The notes under the pieces are model-generated. The model did not search any database. It was not told the DNA's origin and worked only from the letters and a program-made list of their open reading frames with translations. A stretch of 64,000 bases of DNA from Aptenodytes patagonicus (lineage: Eukaryota; Chordata; Aves; Sphenisciformes; Spheniscidae): the NCBI RefSeq assembly GCF_965638725.1, contig NC_134962.1:1495501-1559500 (forward strand). Direction: 5' to 3'. Numbering within the stretch: position 1 is the first letter of the stretch; each line of letters begins with the position of its first letter. Made by a program: the position numbers and the translations under genes. Below are positions 11,080-32,600 of the stretch, piece by piece.

Positions 11080-13430
11080 GCTGTGCCCGGCCCAGGGAGG
11101 GGCCAGACAGCCTCAGCTGACTGCCACCCCCGCCAGGTAGGGCACAGGTGAGGAAGAGGAAGGTGAAGCCAAAGCCGCACAGGGCCCTGGCACCGCAGGG
11201 ATGGGGATGGGGACAGGGATTGGGAGGACTTTCTGTGGGTTCGGGCATCCTGGGGGAGCAGGGATGGGGCTGTGCTCCCCTGCTAGCCACCATCGTGGCT
11301 TCCCCTCCCACTGCATTGCCACCCCTGGGTGCCACCACCGGCACACAGCTTGGCCCCACCACAGCCCTTATGCCCCAGCCCAGGCCACCACGGCTCGGTG
11401 CCCCAGTTTGGGGACCAAGGGCACTGCCAGGGGGGTGAAGCGGGGGGCCCCACCGTGAGCAGCCCTGCGTGGGTGTCCAGCTTCTGCTCACACCTTGCTG
11501 CCCGGGCGCGTGGGGCTGACGCAGCCGTGACCGGGACACCATGTCCCACACCCTTCCAGCCATCACCGGTGGCCCCGGGGCACGGGCCAGGCGTGACAGC
11601 CCCGTGGGAGTCCCGCGCCACAGGTGGAAAAATTGAGCGAGCACGGAGCTCGCCTGAGTCAGGGCACGGGGTGGACCCGGGCGTCCCACTGCCATGGGAC
11701 ATCGCCGCATCACCCTGGGATCCAGCCTTCCAGCACCCACCTGCAACATCCCGCTGCCAGCACCGGAGATGCCACGGGCCACCATGTCCCCAGGAGCCGG
11801 GGAGTGTGGTCCTGCGGGCACCCAGCTGGGCCCGGAGCCAGTGGCACCAGCCCAGGACCTTGCCGGCGCGGAGCCAGCCCCTCCGTGGAGCAGCAGCCGG
11901 GCATGTCCCAGCTCCCTGCGCCTCCGCTCCTGCGTGCCAGGCCAGGAGGAAGCATTTTATTTACTGGTGTTATTTTTAGCCTGACGGTGCCCAGCTGCCT
12001 CAGCCAGCCCAGGACGAGAGCGGCTCAACCGCTGATAAACATGGCCAGGAGCAGGGAGATGTCCTACAGCAGCCAGAGGAGGATGGTTCCCGGGGGGTCT
12101 GTGCCTGCCCCAAAACCCTCATCCCCGCCGAACCGGAGCTGGAAGGACCTGCACCCCATCTGCACTTGTGGGTGCTGCAGGGGCTGCGTGCCCAGGGCTC
12201 CGAGGGCACCGGGCTCCCCCCAGCCTCGCGCCAGCCCTGGTTTATCTCCAGCCAGAAGCCACGGCACCGCCTGGCACTAGTTAATAATTAAATCAAAAAG
12301 CTTCGCAGGAAGAGAAACCCAAGCTCGCCTTGAGTTTCCGCCTAGAAGTGGTTGCAGCGAAGGGCAGAGCGTGATGCTGGTGCCCCAGCAGCTCCCTGTT
12401 CTGCTTAATTGAGTAGCAATTAAGGGTAGTACTAATATCTGCACAGCGTGGCCCTGACCCCCCATGACCCTGTGCAAGCGTTGGTGTTCCCAAATGGGGT
12501 GCTGGAGGGCCCAGCCTAGAGCCTCACGGCCGCTGTTCCCTCCAGCGCCTTCCCCAGCCTCCCCAGACCCCCCATTAAACGCAAACTTTGCTCCCAACAA
12601 ACCCACTCAGGAGCCGGGACTCGACACGTGTTATCGATCACAGCCGCGTTATCGATCGTGGCAAATGGAGCAAAGGCCGTTTGCGGAGGAGCCGGGTGCT
12701 GGCACACAGCGGTGCCCAAGCAGTGCCTACGCCATGAGCCACGCAACGTTCGCCAGCCGCCACTGGAAATGTCGGAGCTGCAGCAGCAAAGACCAGAAGC
12801 AGGGGACTCGCCCGCCGACCAGGCGCGGTGGGGGATCACTAAGAAAGGCACTGAAAAAAAAAAAACCCAAGAGGCTTTTCAGGTCCACGGTGATCTGACC
12901 TGCAAATGCCGGCTGCTGGATGTGCCATGTCGCACGTTGCAATGTCCAGCCTCCAGAGAGGACCGAAATAAATACATAGAGAGGTATCGATATGCTTCTC
13001 CAGAGCTGGAGGGACCCTGGGAGCACGTGTTCGTCTGCCCTTCGTGCTCCCAGTCCAGGCTGAGTCACAGCCGCAACGGCGAGAGGCTGTGGGAGCAATG
13101 CTTGATAGGTTATGGTAAGGCAATTAATTATGCAAATTCCACTAGGCCACCGTCACCTTCCCGCAGAGCCCAGCGAGCCCCAGGCGTCCCTCTGTGCTCC
13201 CAGGGCCAAGCATCCAAGCCTCACCCCAAAGCAAGCCAGCACAGCCAGAGGCCGGCCCTTCCTGCTGCCACAGCACCCCAACAAGCCCAGCACAGCACCC
13301 TGGCACAGCACCCACAGCACCCCGAGAGCCTGGCACAGCACCCACTGCGCCCCGTGAGCCCGGCACGGCACCCGCTGTGCTGAGCAACAGACAGGCGAGG
13401 GAAAAACCTCCAAGACACAGGGTTGAGAAA
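11080..13430. other. Intergenic region between SDCBP2 and FKBP1A
   Basis: No coding exon is recognisable. The left half is GC-rich SDCBP2 upstream sequence. From about 12280 the base composition turns AT-richer, with TAATTA-type patches, two close copies of GTTATCGATC at about 12630 and 12648, an octamer element ATGCAAAT at about 13129-13136, and a GGCACAGCACCC-type tandem repeat at 13265-13380 just before the FKBP1A 3' end. This looks like regulatory and low-complexity DNA. Confidence 0.5.
13265..13380. repeat. Short GGCACAGCACCC-type tandem repeat
   Basis: Degenerate direct repeats about 10-30 bases long of the form CCTGGCACAGCACCC. They sit just beyond the FKBP1A polyadenylation site. Confidence 0.7.
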
Positions 13431-14516
13431 AGCCAGCATAAAGCGTTTTTATTGCAATAATAAAACTTGATACCTTTATGCGGTGGAGAAGGAAGTGAAC
13501 GGCGGCAATTTCTCTTACCAAATCACTAGGCAGGGCGGAGGGAGGGAGGGGGCAGATAGGACAGCAGCGGGGGAAGCTACGCATCGTATGAGACCAGACA
13601 AGCGGCGATGACCAGCATCAGGTGTCAGGAGAGAACGGTCAGGTGTGCTCAGACCGGAGACAACTGGGGTCTGATGTTTCCTTTCCAGGAGGGAGAGAGG
13701 GGACAGGGGCGTTTTCTTTGGGCTGACTCCCCACCAGCCCCGCCACCTCCCCTGTAGACAGCACCTTCCGTTTGTCTGCTCTTTTCCTTTTTCTTTAAAG
13801 AAAGCTCAATGTAAGCTACTGAATTTTCAGGGTGTGGTGGAGCTCTGATGGAAACCCGTCTCCATAAAATCCAAAAGCGGGCTGGGGGGGGGGGAGGGTG
13901 GGGAAGGAAGGTCCACCGTGAGATGGCAGAGTGAAGCAGGGGCAGAGCAGCCCCCCCTTCCCGGGAGCAAACCCACGGTGCCCGCAGTGATGCTGCACCC
14001 TCCCCGGGGAGCAGGGAAAAGACACGCTGCTCCCTCGCTGCCCTGGTTCCAGGCAGGGTACCTACACACAATCCTAGCGCTACTTTGCTCTCCGCATCCA
14101 TCCAGCCTCGACAGCCTCACTCTGCTATGGCTTTTGCAGCAGCAGCAATTTCTGGTTTGAAAACACCATAGAGATCTGCACCAAAACAAGTAACTAACGG
14201 GTTTCCTTTTGTTCAAATGACTCCTATCTAAGGTCAGCCCATCTGCGTGCTACTGGTAAAACGTAGTCTACACCTGGAACAAAAATAAGATTAAGAACTT
14301 GACCCAAAAAGAGTTGAGGTTTACGGCGTATAGTTTAAAAAGACATAAAAACACAATACAAGGAGGAAGAGTCAGACGCAAAGCTTAGTGACCAAAGGCA
14401 TTCAATCAAGGTGTAAGGTTATACAATGAGTGTAGTGGACTATCAGGAAAAGCTCCGTACAAAGTCATGTGCACTCTTCTTGAAGCTGAGATTCTGGATT
14501 CCTCCATGTGCCAAAC
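13430..14516 (-). other. FKBP1A: FKBP1A 3'UTR exon
   Basis: Non-coding last exon of FKBP1A. Its acceptor is a CAG ending near 14517. It is joined to the short UTR remainder of the stop-codon exon (15128-15105, donor GGTAAGG). Stretches such as ACGGAGCTTTTCCTGATAGT near the start and TGATGCTGGTCATCGC near the end resemble the human FKBP1A 3'UTR, which supports both the exon and the splice. Confidence 0.75.
13448..13453 (-). terminator. FKBP1A: FKBP1A polyadenylation signal
   Basis: AATAAA on the minus strand. The surrounding sequence (AAGTTTTATTATTGCAATAA on the minus strand) matches, as I recall it, the 3' terminus of human FKBP1A mRNA almost base for base, which fixes the end of the transcript near 13430. 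Confidence 0.88.
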
Positions 14517-15128
14517 CTGCTGGGAGAGAGGAGAGGCAGCGTGACAAAGCCGCCCGCCCGCCCGCCGCCTGCAGAGGAAACCCGACAGAGGAGGGAGCGC
14601 GCTCACCAAACGGCCACCTCATCGCCAACCGCACGGTTCGCTCAGAGCAGAAGTCAAGCCCCGATTACAGAGGGGAAGCACAGCCCCATCCTGCCTGCAC
14701 CGCAGGGCCCACGGACCCCAGAGCACAGCCCCATCCTGCCTGCACTGCCAGACCCATGCACCGGCTGCAAGAGAGGCATGAAGGGGGAGCAGGCAGCCAA
14801 GCCCCGCAGTGCAGCAACGCAACGCAAGGAACCCGAGGCACGGTCAGCCGTCACCGCAATGCCTCCATGGCATGAACCCTCTCTGCCAGGCTGGGTACTC
14901 TGCTTGCACCACTGTGGTGATCCCCAGCTCACCAGCCTCCCGAGAGCGACTTCTACCCACAGCCAGAAACCTGCCCTATCCTTCTCATACCCCCCACTGC
15001 CATCACCTCCATCCCACCTCCCCACGCTAGCCTGAGACAAAAGATGAGGGCCTTGAGTCGCCCCCAAGCCACAACACTCCCCGCCGGCAGCTGCCCCTCC
15101 TTACCCAAGGACAGGGTGCTGGGATAGA

Positions 15129-23070
<7,942 letters not shown>

Positions 23071-23419
23071 GCCGGTGCCGGTGCCGGTGCCGCTCGCGCA
23101 CCCGCAGCGCCCGCAGCCCGAGGGAGGAGGGGCCACGTGTGCGCAGCCTCGGCCGCCGCGCCGCCATAGAGCCCGCCCGCCCGCCGCCTAGACGGGCCCC
23201 GCCCCCCGCCATCTTCCGCGCTCTCCCCCCCCCCCCCGCCCCCCCCGCCTCCTTCCTGCCCGGCCCCGGCCGCCATCTTGGCACCGCGCGGTTGCCGGGG
23301 AAACGCGGGGGCCCGCGGTGAGGGACCCCCCCGGGGCTCGGGGCCTTGCAGGCTTCGCCCGTTTATCCGCCATTTATAAGCCCGGGAAGCGCAGGGCCTG
23401 GCCGCGGCGAGCCCGCCCA

Positions 23420-26400
23420 GCTTCGGGTGCGTGGTCCAGCACAGGCCGCTGTGGAGGCCGGGGGCTGCCAAAGCGGGGCTCGCCGGGAACCCCAAGGTGC
23501 CAGCGCACACCGGCCACGCACCCCAGCCCCAGAAAAGACTTTTAATTATTGCCACAGTTCCCAAGACCAAGCCGTGCCTAAATTGAGAGTGTGGGGCACG
23601 TGCAATGACAGCAGCCAGAGCAGATAAGATGCTGTTCAATAGATCTATATTAACGCTGCTCCTCACCGTGCTGGCGGAGGTCAGCGCCGGCCCCGCGTTA
23701 CTGGGGCAGGTTCAGCAGAAGACACGCAGGTTTGAACAATCCCACGCTCAAAAGGACTTTCTTCTGGGAACAACAGCAACTATTTTCTTTTTTGGTCAAA
23801 AAAAGAAGCGCTCCAGGCACAGGATTTTTGCCTCAAAGCGTCCTATTTCCTTACTTCAAGGAGATGAACTTGAGTGTCCACAAGGGAACAGAGAAGTTCC
23901 AAGGACAGCCAAGAGACTTAATAAAAAGCCAGTATTCTCAGCAAGTGCATTAAAATGGGACACAAGAGGAGGAGACTCTTAAAAAAACCAGATAATGGGA
24001 TGAAGCAAGTTTTAATTGCTTCTATTCCTTGCTTGCATCTTTTAAATACTGAAATACCAAGGGGTTTTTTTCTTGCTTGATGCCATAGCATTATTTTTTA
24101 TGTTAAAGCTGCAACACACAGATGGTGCCTGTGGGCCCTGACTTTCCACCAACACACCCATGGGCAGATGTGTGAGGCCCAGAGTCAAGATGAAAAATAA
24201 CGGGAGAAAAAGGGGCACGCTCTCATCCCTCCTGATTAATGCTATCTCGGTGAAGGGCTGGGCCTGCTCTCCCTACAAGGGCCAGCGATAATCAAGGATC
24301 TGAAAGGGGAAAATACTGCTCGATGTATGCCCACACTAGAGCGCTTGCCATGCTGGCACAGGCACGCTTGCACACGTCGGGCACTGCAACCTCCTCACGG
24401 CTCTCACCCTGGGTGGGGTGTTTCGGTTTTTAACTCCCTGGCGTAACCTGCAAGCATCTTACCGGCAAGCAAGGCCACTGCAACAACCAGTACTTGACAG
24501 GGGTGAGGAGCTCGGCCAGGTTTGACCACCCCACAACTGCTCAGGGTCCAGCTGGTCGAGACCCAGGAAAGGTTCAGGTCAGATTCTTGGTATCTAAACT
24601 CTGGAGAAAGCGCAAAGGCTTGAAAACAAGTGAATTCTGCCTAAACCGCTCCCTGCCCTCTCGATCATCTGCTGGCAGAACTCACAAAATAAGAAATACC
24701 AAGAGGGAAAAGCGTGACCATTCAGATTTAATAGTGTAAAAAATAAATGGGACATTATTTGATGTACAGAAGCACCACCCCGGGCAGCAGTGGGGCTGGC
24801 AGGTACCACGCACACCAGCAGCAGCTCCCTGCTCTGCGGTGGGTCAGGTCCCGCTCTGCAGCGGCCCGTGGCCTGTTCACAGCCCGTGCTGCAGGTTGGG
24901 AGCTCCAGATGAAGCCACTCCTCTGTCCCAAGGAGCATGTGCCTTTGAAGATAATTAATGCCTTCTGCAGGACTTTAAACTCTCAACAATCAGAGCATTT
25001 CCTTGATGCTCAAAAGCATTTGCTTGTTCGTAAATCCAGAAGCAGCAAGGCTGAAAGCAGCGTGGTGGCAGAGGGCAGTGCATCCCAACACCCGACCGCG
25101 GGCTTAGTCAGGCAATCCCAAGGAACATCCTTCACACTCCAGAAAACAAAACAACAAAAAAAGAAAAAAAAGAGGGGGAAAAAAAAAAAGAGGAGGCCCT
25201 CTGTGCGTCTGAGAATTTGTTCTGAATCTGGGCTGCTGCGACAGTCCTGCAGGTGCCCTGATGCAGCTCTAAAACACCGTCTCCCTCACTGATCACAAAG
25301 TTGCACCACAAGACTTAAGGCTTCAAATTAATTCAGCGCACAACTGGGGAGTAATTTGCTCAGATCCTGCCAGTGTGCACCAGACTGGAGAGCTGCAAGG
25401 TCAACCAACGGTCAGATACAGCTCTAGCCCTAAAAATAACCAGCCTCACTCTCTGCCTCTGCACAAGGCTGAACACAGCTCAGCGCTACCAGCCACGAGA
25501 TGGCTGATTTCTCCTCTCTTCCCCCCGCTGCCCCCTCACTGTTGCCAGGAGAGACGTGGGGGTGCCGAGCAGCTCTCGCAAGATGCTGCTGTGGGAGATC
25601 TAGCTATGGGCTATGATTTAAAAGCAACTCAGCTCTTCTTGACGCTCAGTTGACACTTCTGCCGTTACTTCCCGACCTGGCAAAAAGCAGGACAAGCTGC
25701 CAGAACCTCCCCCAGCTGCCTGACCGGAGGCAGCACAGCCCATTCCCACAGCCTCTTGCACCAAGAAGCTCCTGGTTCCCCAGAAGTGACTCAGCTAACA
25801 AGGCCCAGGCAGAGGGACGGAGCTGGCTTCCACCACCCTGCTGCCAGGTGTCATTGTATCTGCACATGCTTTACGCCGCCAGCTTGAACTTCACCCTCGT
25901 TCAAAGAAATTCTAAACCTTTTCCCGTGAAAGGGCAGTCTAAGCACAAAGACATGCGCTATCTCAGCAGCATTTTTCCTAAAAACTCGTCAAAAATAGTT
26001 TCCTCTCAAAAACAATCCCTGTGTTCTTTGTGCACGCATTCCCACACAGTTAAGTGATACCTCCGCACCCCAGCGTGTGTAAGAGCACCGCTCCGGGGCT
26101 GGCGGGGGCCCTTCCTCCCCGGCACTGCAGTCTCTCCCAGAAGGAGAGTGTGGATCTGCCTTGCCCAGATCTGTCAGGACCTGCCAAAAGACCAGCGAGG
26201 CCAAGCCCTAGAGAAAGCAGCTCTGGTGAGGTGGCAGGGCTGGGGCTGCAGCAGGACCCCCTCCCCATCCTGTGCCTGCCAGCCAGGAGAGGGAGGGGGT
26301 CAGGATGCAAAACAAGCCTTTGGGACGCGGGAACAGGAAACAACAGGAAGCAACGACTTTCCCTGACAGCAGCACATCCTGACAGCACGGCTCCCGATGA
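23420..26400. other. Intergenic region between FKBP1A and the MFSD2 paralogue
   Basis: No gene recognised. Composition drops from CpG-rich to mixed. An A-rich stretch lies at 25141-25193. ORFs present are short and match no family I know. The region holds FKBP1A upstream DNA on the left and the downstream flank of the MFSD2-like gene on the right. Confidence 0.5.
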
Positions 26401-26422
26401 ACTCACCCACTTCAGCCCTGGG

Positions 26423-26428
26423 TTTATT
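26423..26428 (-). terminator. Polyadenylation signal of the MFSD2-like gene
   Basis: AATAAA on the minus strand about 260 bases past the stop codon at 26689-26687, followed by a GT-rich stretch. It is the first canonical signal below the stop, so the transcript probably ends near 26405. Confidence 0.6.
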
Positions 26429-26686
26429 CTCAGCTGCCGCACTGTACCTGATGCCTGTTAAAAGGAACACGAGCACTCAGGAAATCTGGTGTGAAGTCAG
26501 CAGCCTCCGAAATACCCCCAAAGCCCTTCGGGAAATGCACCCCTAGAGAGGATCGTAGCCCAAGCACGGGGAGCTGGACTGGACACACGCAGTCCCTCCC
26601 CCATACAACATTTCTGTGTCAGGCTAGGACCAAGGCAGACACCCAGATGAATGCTAGGTGACCTGGCTCCTTCAGGGAGCTCGAAT

Positions 26687-29600
26687 TTACCCCATTGCCT
26701 CTATCTCGATTCTCATCTGCTTCCTCCTCTCCTCATCAATGGGATGGAGGCAGAAGATGATTATGGCAATGAGCAGCAGGCTTATTGGGACTGGGGCCAT
26801 GAGAAGCTGCAGGGCGAGGATGACGGAGGGGTTGTATGTGCAGTCTCCAGAACGGTAACCTGCAAAACTAAAGAGGAGAATGGTTTTCCTTCCCCCAGCC
26901 CCACTGGGCCACCGCAGAAAGGCAAGCAGGCACCTCCGTCGCTCTCCTCTAGTCTGGTATCAGAGGCCCAGTTTTGGGGAATTCCCACTCCTGTCTGCTC
27001 TGCTTGCTCCCAGCAGATCTTGGAAAGGCAAATTTGGATACCCCTGTGACTCATTCCAGCATCTCCTATCAGACACTCTAGAAAAACAGCAGTAGAAAGT
27101 GCCTGCACTGGGCTGACAAAATAGGGGAGGCAGTGTTTGCGGCTTACTGTAAACTCAGTGTCGATATTCCCACGGCAAGGCCACCTGCAAACTTGTTGAA
27201 GAAGACGTAAAACGAGTAGAAGAGAGCCTCCAGGTTGAGGCAGCTGGGGTTCCTCAGCATGAAGTCGTCCACCGTATCTGGCAGCATGGACCTGGGGACA
27301 GACAGCCCCACAGACACGCCAGTGACACCCACGCCAGCGACACCCACGCCAGCGCTGGCCAAACTCAGCTGCAGCCGCTCCAAGGCCTCTCCAAGCAGCA
27401 GAGAGAGACAGAAACCCCTTGCAGAACCCCACTCTGGAGACCGTTTTGTGCCTGTCCTCTGCCTTAGGCAAACAGGGCAGAGAGCGTCTTACAGAGAGGG
27501 TGCGGCAGCTGCTTCGGAAAAAGAGAAGAAAAACAGCGCCTTGCGCAATGACTGGCGTCCTGCTGCTGAACCCGAACACAGACTGAACGATGCTGCTGGG
27601 GGACCATGGGTCACGTCCACATCCCTTCCCAGTCTCACCTCCACAGGTCCCTCTGCAGCCCAAAAGCTGCTGTACTGAGCAAACGGGCAGTCTTGGCACG
27701 TCATGGGTAGTGCTTTCCCGATAACCTTCCCCTCCTCCCTGCCTGACAAGTGGCTCAGAGGTGCCTCTGCTCACCATGGTAAAAGGTAGAGCACAGCCAT
27801 GCTGCAGCCTGCTACGATCACCGGGAAGACGAAGGCCAGGAAGTTGTGCATCACCTGGGTGATGGCTACCAGGGCTGGGATGATCAGCTGCAGCAGCAAG
27901 AGGAAGAGAAGAAACAAAAGCACATGGGCTCTTTCTGCTGCTCACAGGCAGCTTGCACCGGTCTGCCCCAACCAAAGGCCATGCTCCCCCCCTTCCCCAC
28001 ACAATTCATAAACAGAACTGCTTCTGTCCCCTATGCGGTACAGTGTGGAGGCCCTGGACAGGCTGACACTGGCAGCAAAACCTTCCTCATGGGTAAAGAA
28101 GGGATAGTTATGGAGGGCAATGGAACCGAGTGGTTAACCTGGAAAGCTGGATCTGCTGTGGCTGCACCCAATGTCTGTGAGGAAGGCATCTGGAGATAGA
28201 TCCTCAATGGGATCTGAGGACCTAATTCTGCAAAAAAGCCAAATGGGATTTCCTGACCTGCAGGGACAGGCAGTAGCCGGGACGTGTCTGATGAGCAGGC
28301 TGTTTCCCAGCCACTGCCAAGCGTGGCGCACAGCCCTTCCTTCCCTCCCCGTGCCTCTCACAGAGCTGGGTGGCAGAACTTGGATCACTTGCATCAAGCA
28401 TGCCAGATCCTGGAGCAGGACAGAGGCCACAGGACTATGTCTGTGTGTGCACATGAGACTGGTGCATTGGTACAGCATCTGATCACACGCTGCTCACCAG
28501 ATCTGCAGCCATGGAGTCTCAGAGCCTGAGCCCTTGGTTGGGTGATGCTGCAAAAAATCATTTCCCCACTGTCCCAGGAACGGTCCCTCAGCCTCCCTGC
28601 ACCTTACTGCAAAGCTCTGCGAAGCCATGGCCACTGATACCAGCAGTGGCCAGACACAAGGATGTGCAGAGCTGCCATCAACTACTGGCTTACTCTTGGT
28701 CACCTGCAGTGCAGAGGACGCCGTGCTCAGGGTCACCCTTAGCTGCCAGCCAGCTCTTCTCCCCAGACACCATGAGCACCTGGGGGCAAGGCTGTCCCCT
28801 CACAGAGTGTCTCAGTCCACAGCCACAACCACGGGCAAACTCACCGCCAGGCCCAGTGATGCTGCTGTTTTCTTTCCAAATCTCCCCAAAAACCACTGCC
28901 AAAAGGGAATAGAGAGGGAAGCTGTGACCTGAGGAGAGAACCAAAGGGGAGTCTCAGCAATGTCCCCCAGGACTACCAGTCTCTGCCTGGGTGACATCCT
29001 TGCTGATGGGCAGAAGCAGCAGTGCATGACTCCATGAGGCTGAGCTGCCCGTGCTCGAGCGCTGGGGTGACCCAAGGATTAATCCCTCCACCAGGAAAGT
29101 CTCTTTGGGGCTCACTTACCAACATGATAAGCACCAAATGCTGGAACTTCCCAGCCAGCCCCGCAGCATGAGTACAGAAGAAGGCAAAGATCCCCTGTGT
29201 GATCTGGGAAAGCAACATGCAGACGTTCATGGCTGGGGGTCCTGAGTTCATTGTCTGGATAACTTGCCCAGACATCTCACCCCCAAGTTCTCCTCCTGCC
29301 ATGGCAGGTCTCACACCTGGAAGGCCAGGGACGCAAAGAGGAAGCCACATAGCAGCTGGGTGTAGGGCTTGTGTCCCACGATCATCCTCAGGCAGCTGGC
29401 AAAGGGCAGCTCAACCTTCCCCAGGGGGCTGAGGAGCCCTGAGAGGAGAGACAGCAGGACTGGCACTGGAGCTGCCAGAACAAACGCGACGGGGTAGGAG
29501 GCACAGGGGGATTGTGCTGCTATGTCGGGGGTGCAGCTCAGCTGGGTGAGGAGCTATCGGGGTCTGATGTCTCCGGGCAGAGACAACAGCCGCAGTATCA

Positions 29601-32600
29601 GCTACAGGCAGGATTTTGCCACTTTACACTGCGCACTCGGGCTGGCCTGCTTAGCTCTGCAGGCTGTGTGTTGGCGAGACGTGCTCAGTGTGAAGCAGTG
29701 AGCTGCAGACCCTGTCCCAGGCCCACGGCTCCCTGCAGGAGCTCCCAGGCAGCCTGAGCCTTCCTTCCTCCAGAGCATCTCCCCTCTCCTCTGCGGGAGG
29801 AAGATGCTGCCAGCACAAATCAAGGAGGGTCTCAGCATCCAAGTATGTGCGTGTTCCTGAACTCCACACCCAGAGAGCCACCCCCCACGTAGGAGCCCAG
29901 CTCCCTCTGCCTCACACCTTCCTCTGCAACCCCACCCTCACCATCCACTGCCACTGGGCACCCTCCAAATTGGATCTAAATGGACCTTACCAGGCTGCTC
30001 CCTGACTCCAAAGATGAGAATCAGACAGGAGAGGCAATAGATTGAGCCCAGGACCAGGGATGCAAATACATAGGCCCTACGCTGGAAAACAAGAGACAGT
30101 GCACAGTGACAACGCAGGTACCACGCACAGAGCTGGCAGCACGGCCAGCAGCGCCTGCCCCAGAGCTTACAGGAGGAGCAGGGAGCAGACAAGCCAGCCC
30201 TTACCGTGTTCTCCAGAGAGTCCGTGAGGCTGTAGGTGCTGGTGTTGGGCAGGGTCTCGTTTGACACGTAACAGCCGTTCATCATGCGGGCATGGTAACT
30301 GCCTACAATCTGCCCCTGGATTCCTGACCCAAGGAGCGTGCTGAACACCTCCATCCCCATTCCTGCCAGGACGACCAGGAGAGAAACCTCAGTCCCACTC
30401 CCTGGTTGATGGGACACATCCATCAGGGTAAGAGACCAGCTTTGGGAATGGAATTGGAGGCACCAACATCCAGAGCTGCCTCAGAAGAAGAGACCTGCTA
30501 TTTCTACCTGCTCTGATTTTTTTTCCCTTGGCTCCAGCAGTAAATGCCCTAATGTTTGGAACCAATAAATCTGGGTCCCGAGTCCCCTAGGGATGATACA
30601 GATCTAAGAAACATTTCTGCAGGTAAATTCTTTGCAGAAGATTTTAAAAACAGGGTTTCATCCCTATTTTAATATCCCTGGTTTACCCCATCCACTCTGC
30701 AGCCTGATCAAAGCCAGAGGAACTTATTCACCTCTCCTCTGGGGAGAGTCTCCCAGGAACACCGGCAGCTGGGGGTTGTAGGGGCACAGACACTTACTGT
30801 AGGCAGTGGCTGAGTCACGGTCTCTCTGGGTTCCTCCCAGGAACATTGTCAGGGAAGAGTACGGCACGTGGTAGCACTAGGGAGAGCACAGTTCAAACAC
30901 AGCTCTGGCTGCTGCTTCCCTGGTTTGCTGGTCATGACCCCCCTCGTCCCTACACACAGCAGATAATGCTGCCTTCTGTGCCACCCCTGCCCAGAGGTGG
31001 CTTTTCACCCTCTTCTTCTGTGATTTGCTCTGTTCCCACAAACCAGTGATGGAGAAATTCACATCACCATATACAGGCAGCCCAGCCAAATCCCCAGCAT
31101 TAAAATGCACCGCTCCATCTCACCCTCACCATCCCTGCAGGGATGGTCTGCAACATCCTGCATCCCTCACTGCTCCCCAGCTAGAGCGCTCTCAGACTCC
31201 GCTCCAGGTCCCTTCCTGGGGAGGCTAGGGCTGGGACTCCCCAGCTGACCATGTCCCCGTTCCTTGCAGTATAGGATGATGTGTAAGAGAGTCAGCCCCA
31301 GACACCATGTTCCTTACAGTCATGCAAGTCTGGAAGAAGCTGTACATGAAGAGGTACCACAGGAATTTCAAGGAGGTGGGGGTGGCATCTGAGAGGGTGA
31401 ACCACGTCATGCAGTAGCAGAGCACCCCGAATGGCATGGAGCATGCAATCCTGGGGAGGAAGCAGAGCTGGTCAGATACAACCCTCAGATAAGGTGGTCA
31501 CACTTCTCATTGCACAAGCTGAGATACGTAGCACAGCCTCTTCCCCGGCTTCCAAACCACAACCCAGCTACTGCAAGATAAAGATTTATGAGAGGAAGCA
31601 GCTTTGCTCAAGTGAGTGTCCATCAGTCAGGCTGTGGGGGGCTAAACACAAACGTTGAGAGAAAAAGTAATGTCTAAGTTGTCCAACATTTCTTACTCTC
31701 TTGCTTAACTACTTCAAGTCCTTGCCCTGCAGCAGAACCCTGGAGGCAGCGGTAACCCTCTATGTGCAAGACCTGCCTGTGGTTAGAGCCTGGTGAAGAG
31801 CTGCTGGTACAGCTGACTACCAAACTCTGTACGTGCCACCATACAGGACTTTCAGAGCACCGAACCCCACGACCTCGAAAACGTGAGGCCCCAGGGAAAG
31901 AGCAAATGTGCAAGTTTGCAGTACACTCCTCCTCTTCCATTGCAATGACATACAGACCCCACTGCAAGTTATGTTATCTTTAGCGTCCTTGTGATGTTAC
32001 GGTTTTGTAATTCTCAGTAAGTCACAATCAGATTAAACTCCCAGTGAAGTGTCCCAGCTACCTCCTTGTGCTAGCACTGAAGGAATTTGAGCCCAGCAAA
32101 GACCCTCCTGAGGCTCCAGCCCAGACACTCACCATGGGACCAGCTTGCCACATTTTCTCCTCGGGCTTTTGCTGACCAGGAAGCCAATAACAGGGTCAGT
32201 AACTGCATCCCAGGCTCTTCCAAGGAAAATGATCAGAGAGGCATGGAATGGCTCCAGCTGGGGAGAAACAGAAACCACAGCTCGAAAGGGAAGGAAGTCC
32301 TGGCGAAAAGCTGCGAGCAGTCAGCACGATGCAGCTCGCACTAGCCAACGTTTCATCTGCATCCCCTGGAGACCACTCCAAGTGTTGAAATGGCCCAGAA
32401 ACGTCTCCTGCATGCCCACCAACAATATTTACATGATGCAATTTTGATCCAGTTTGAACGCCTAATTCTGATGAGCATTTCCAAGGGCTTTGGCCACCCA
32501 CCAAACCCAACCCTTGCCCCAATATGCTGAGCTTATGCTAAGCCCCTTTGCAGATAACCCCATCTCACGCGGCCGCTCACCTGCACAACATCCAAGAGGA

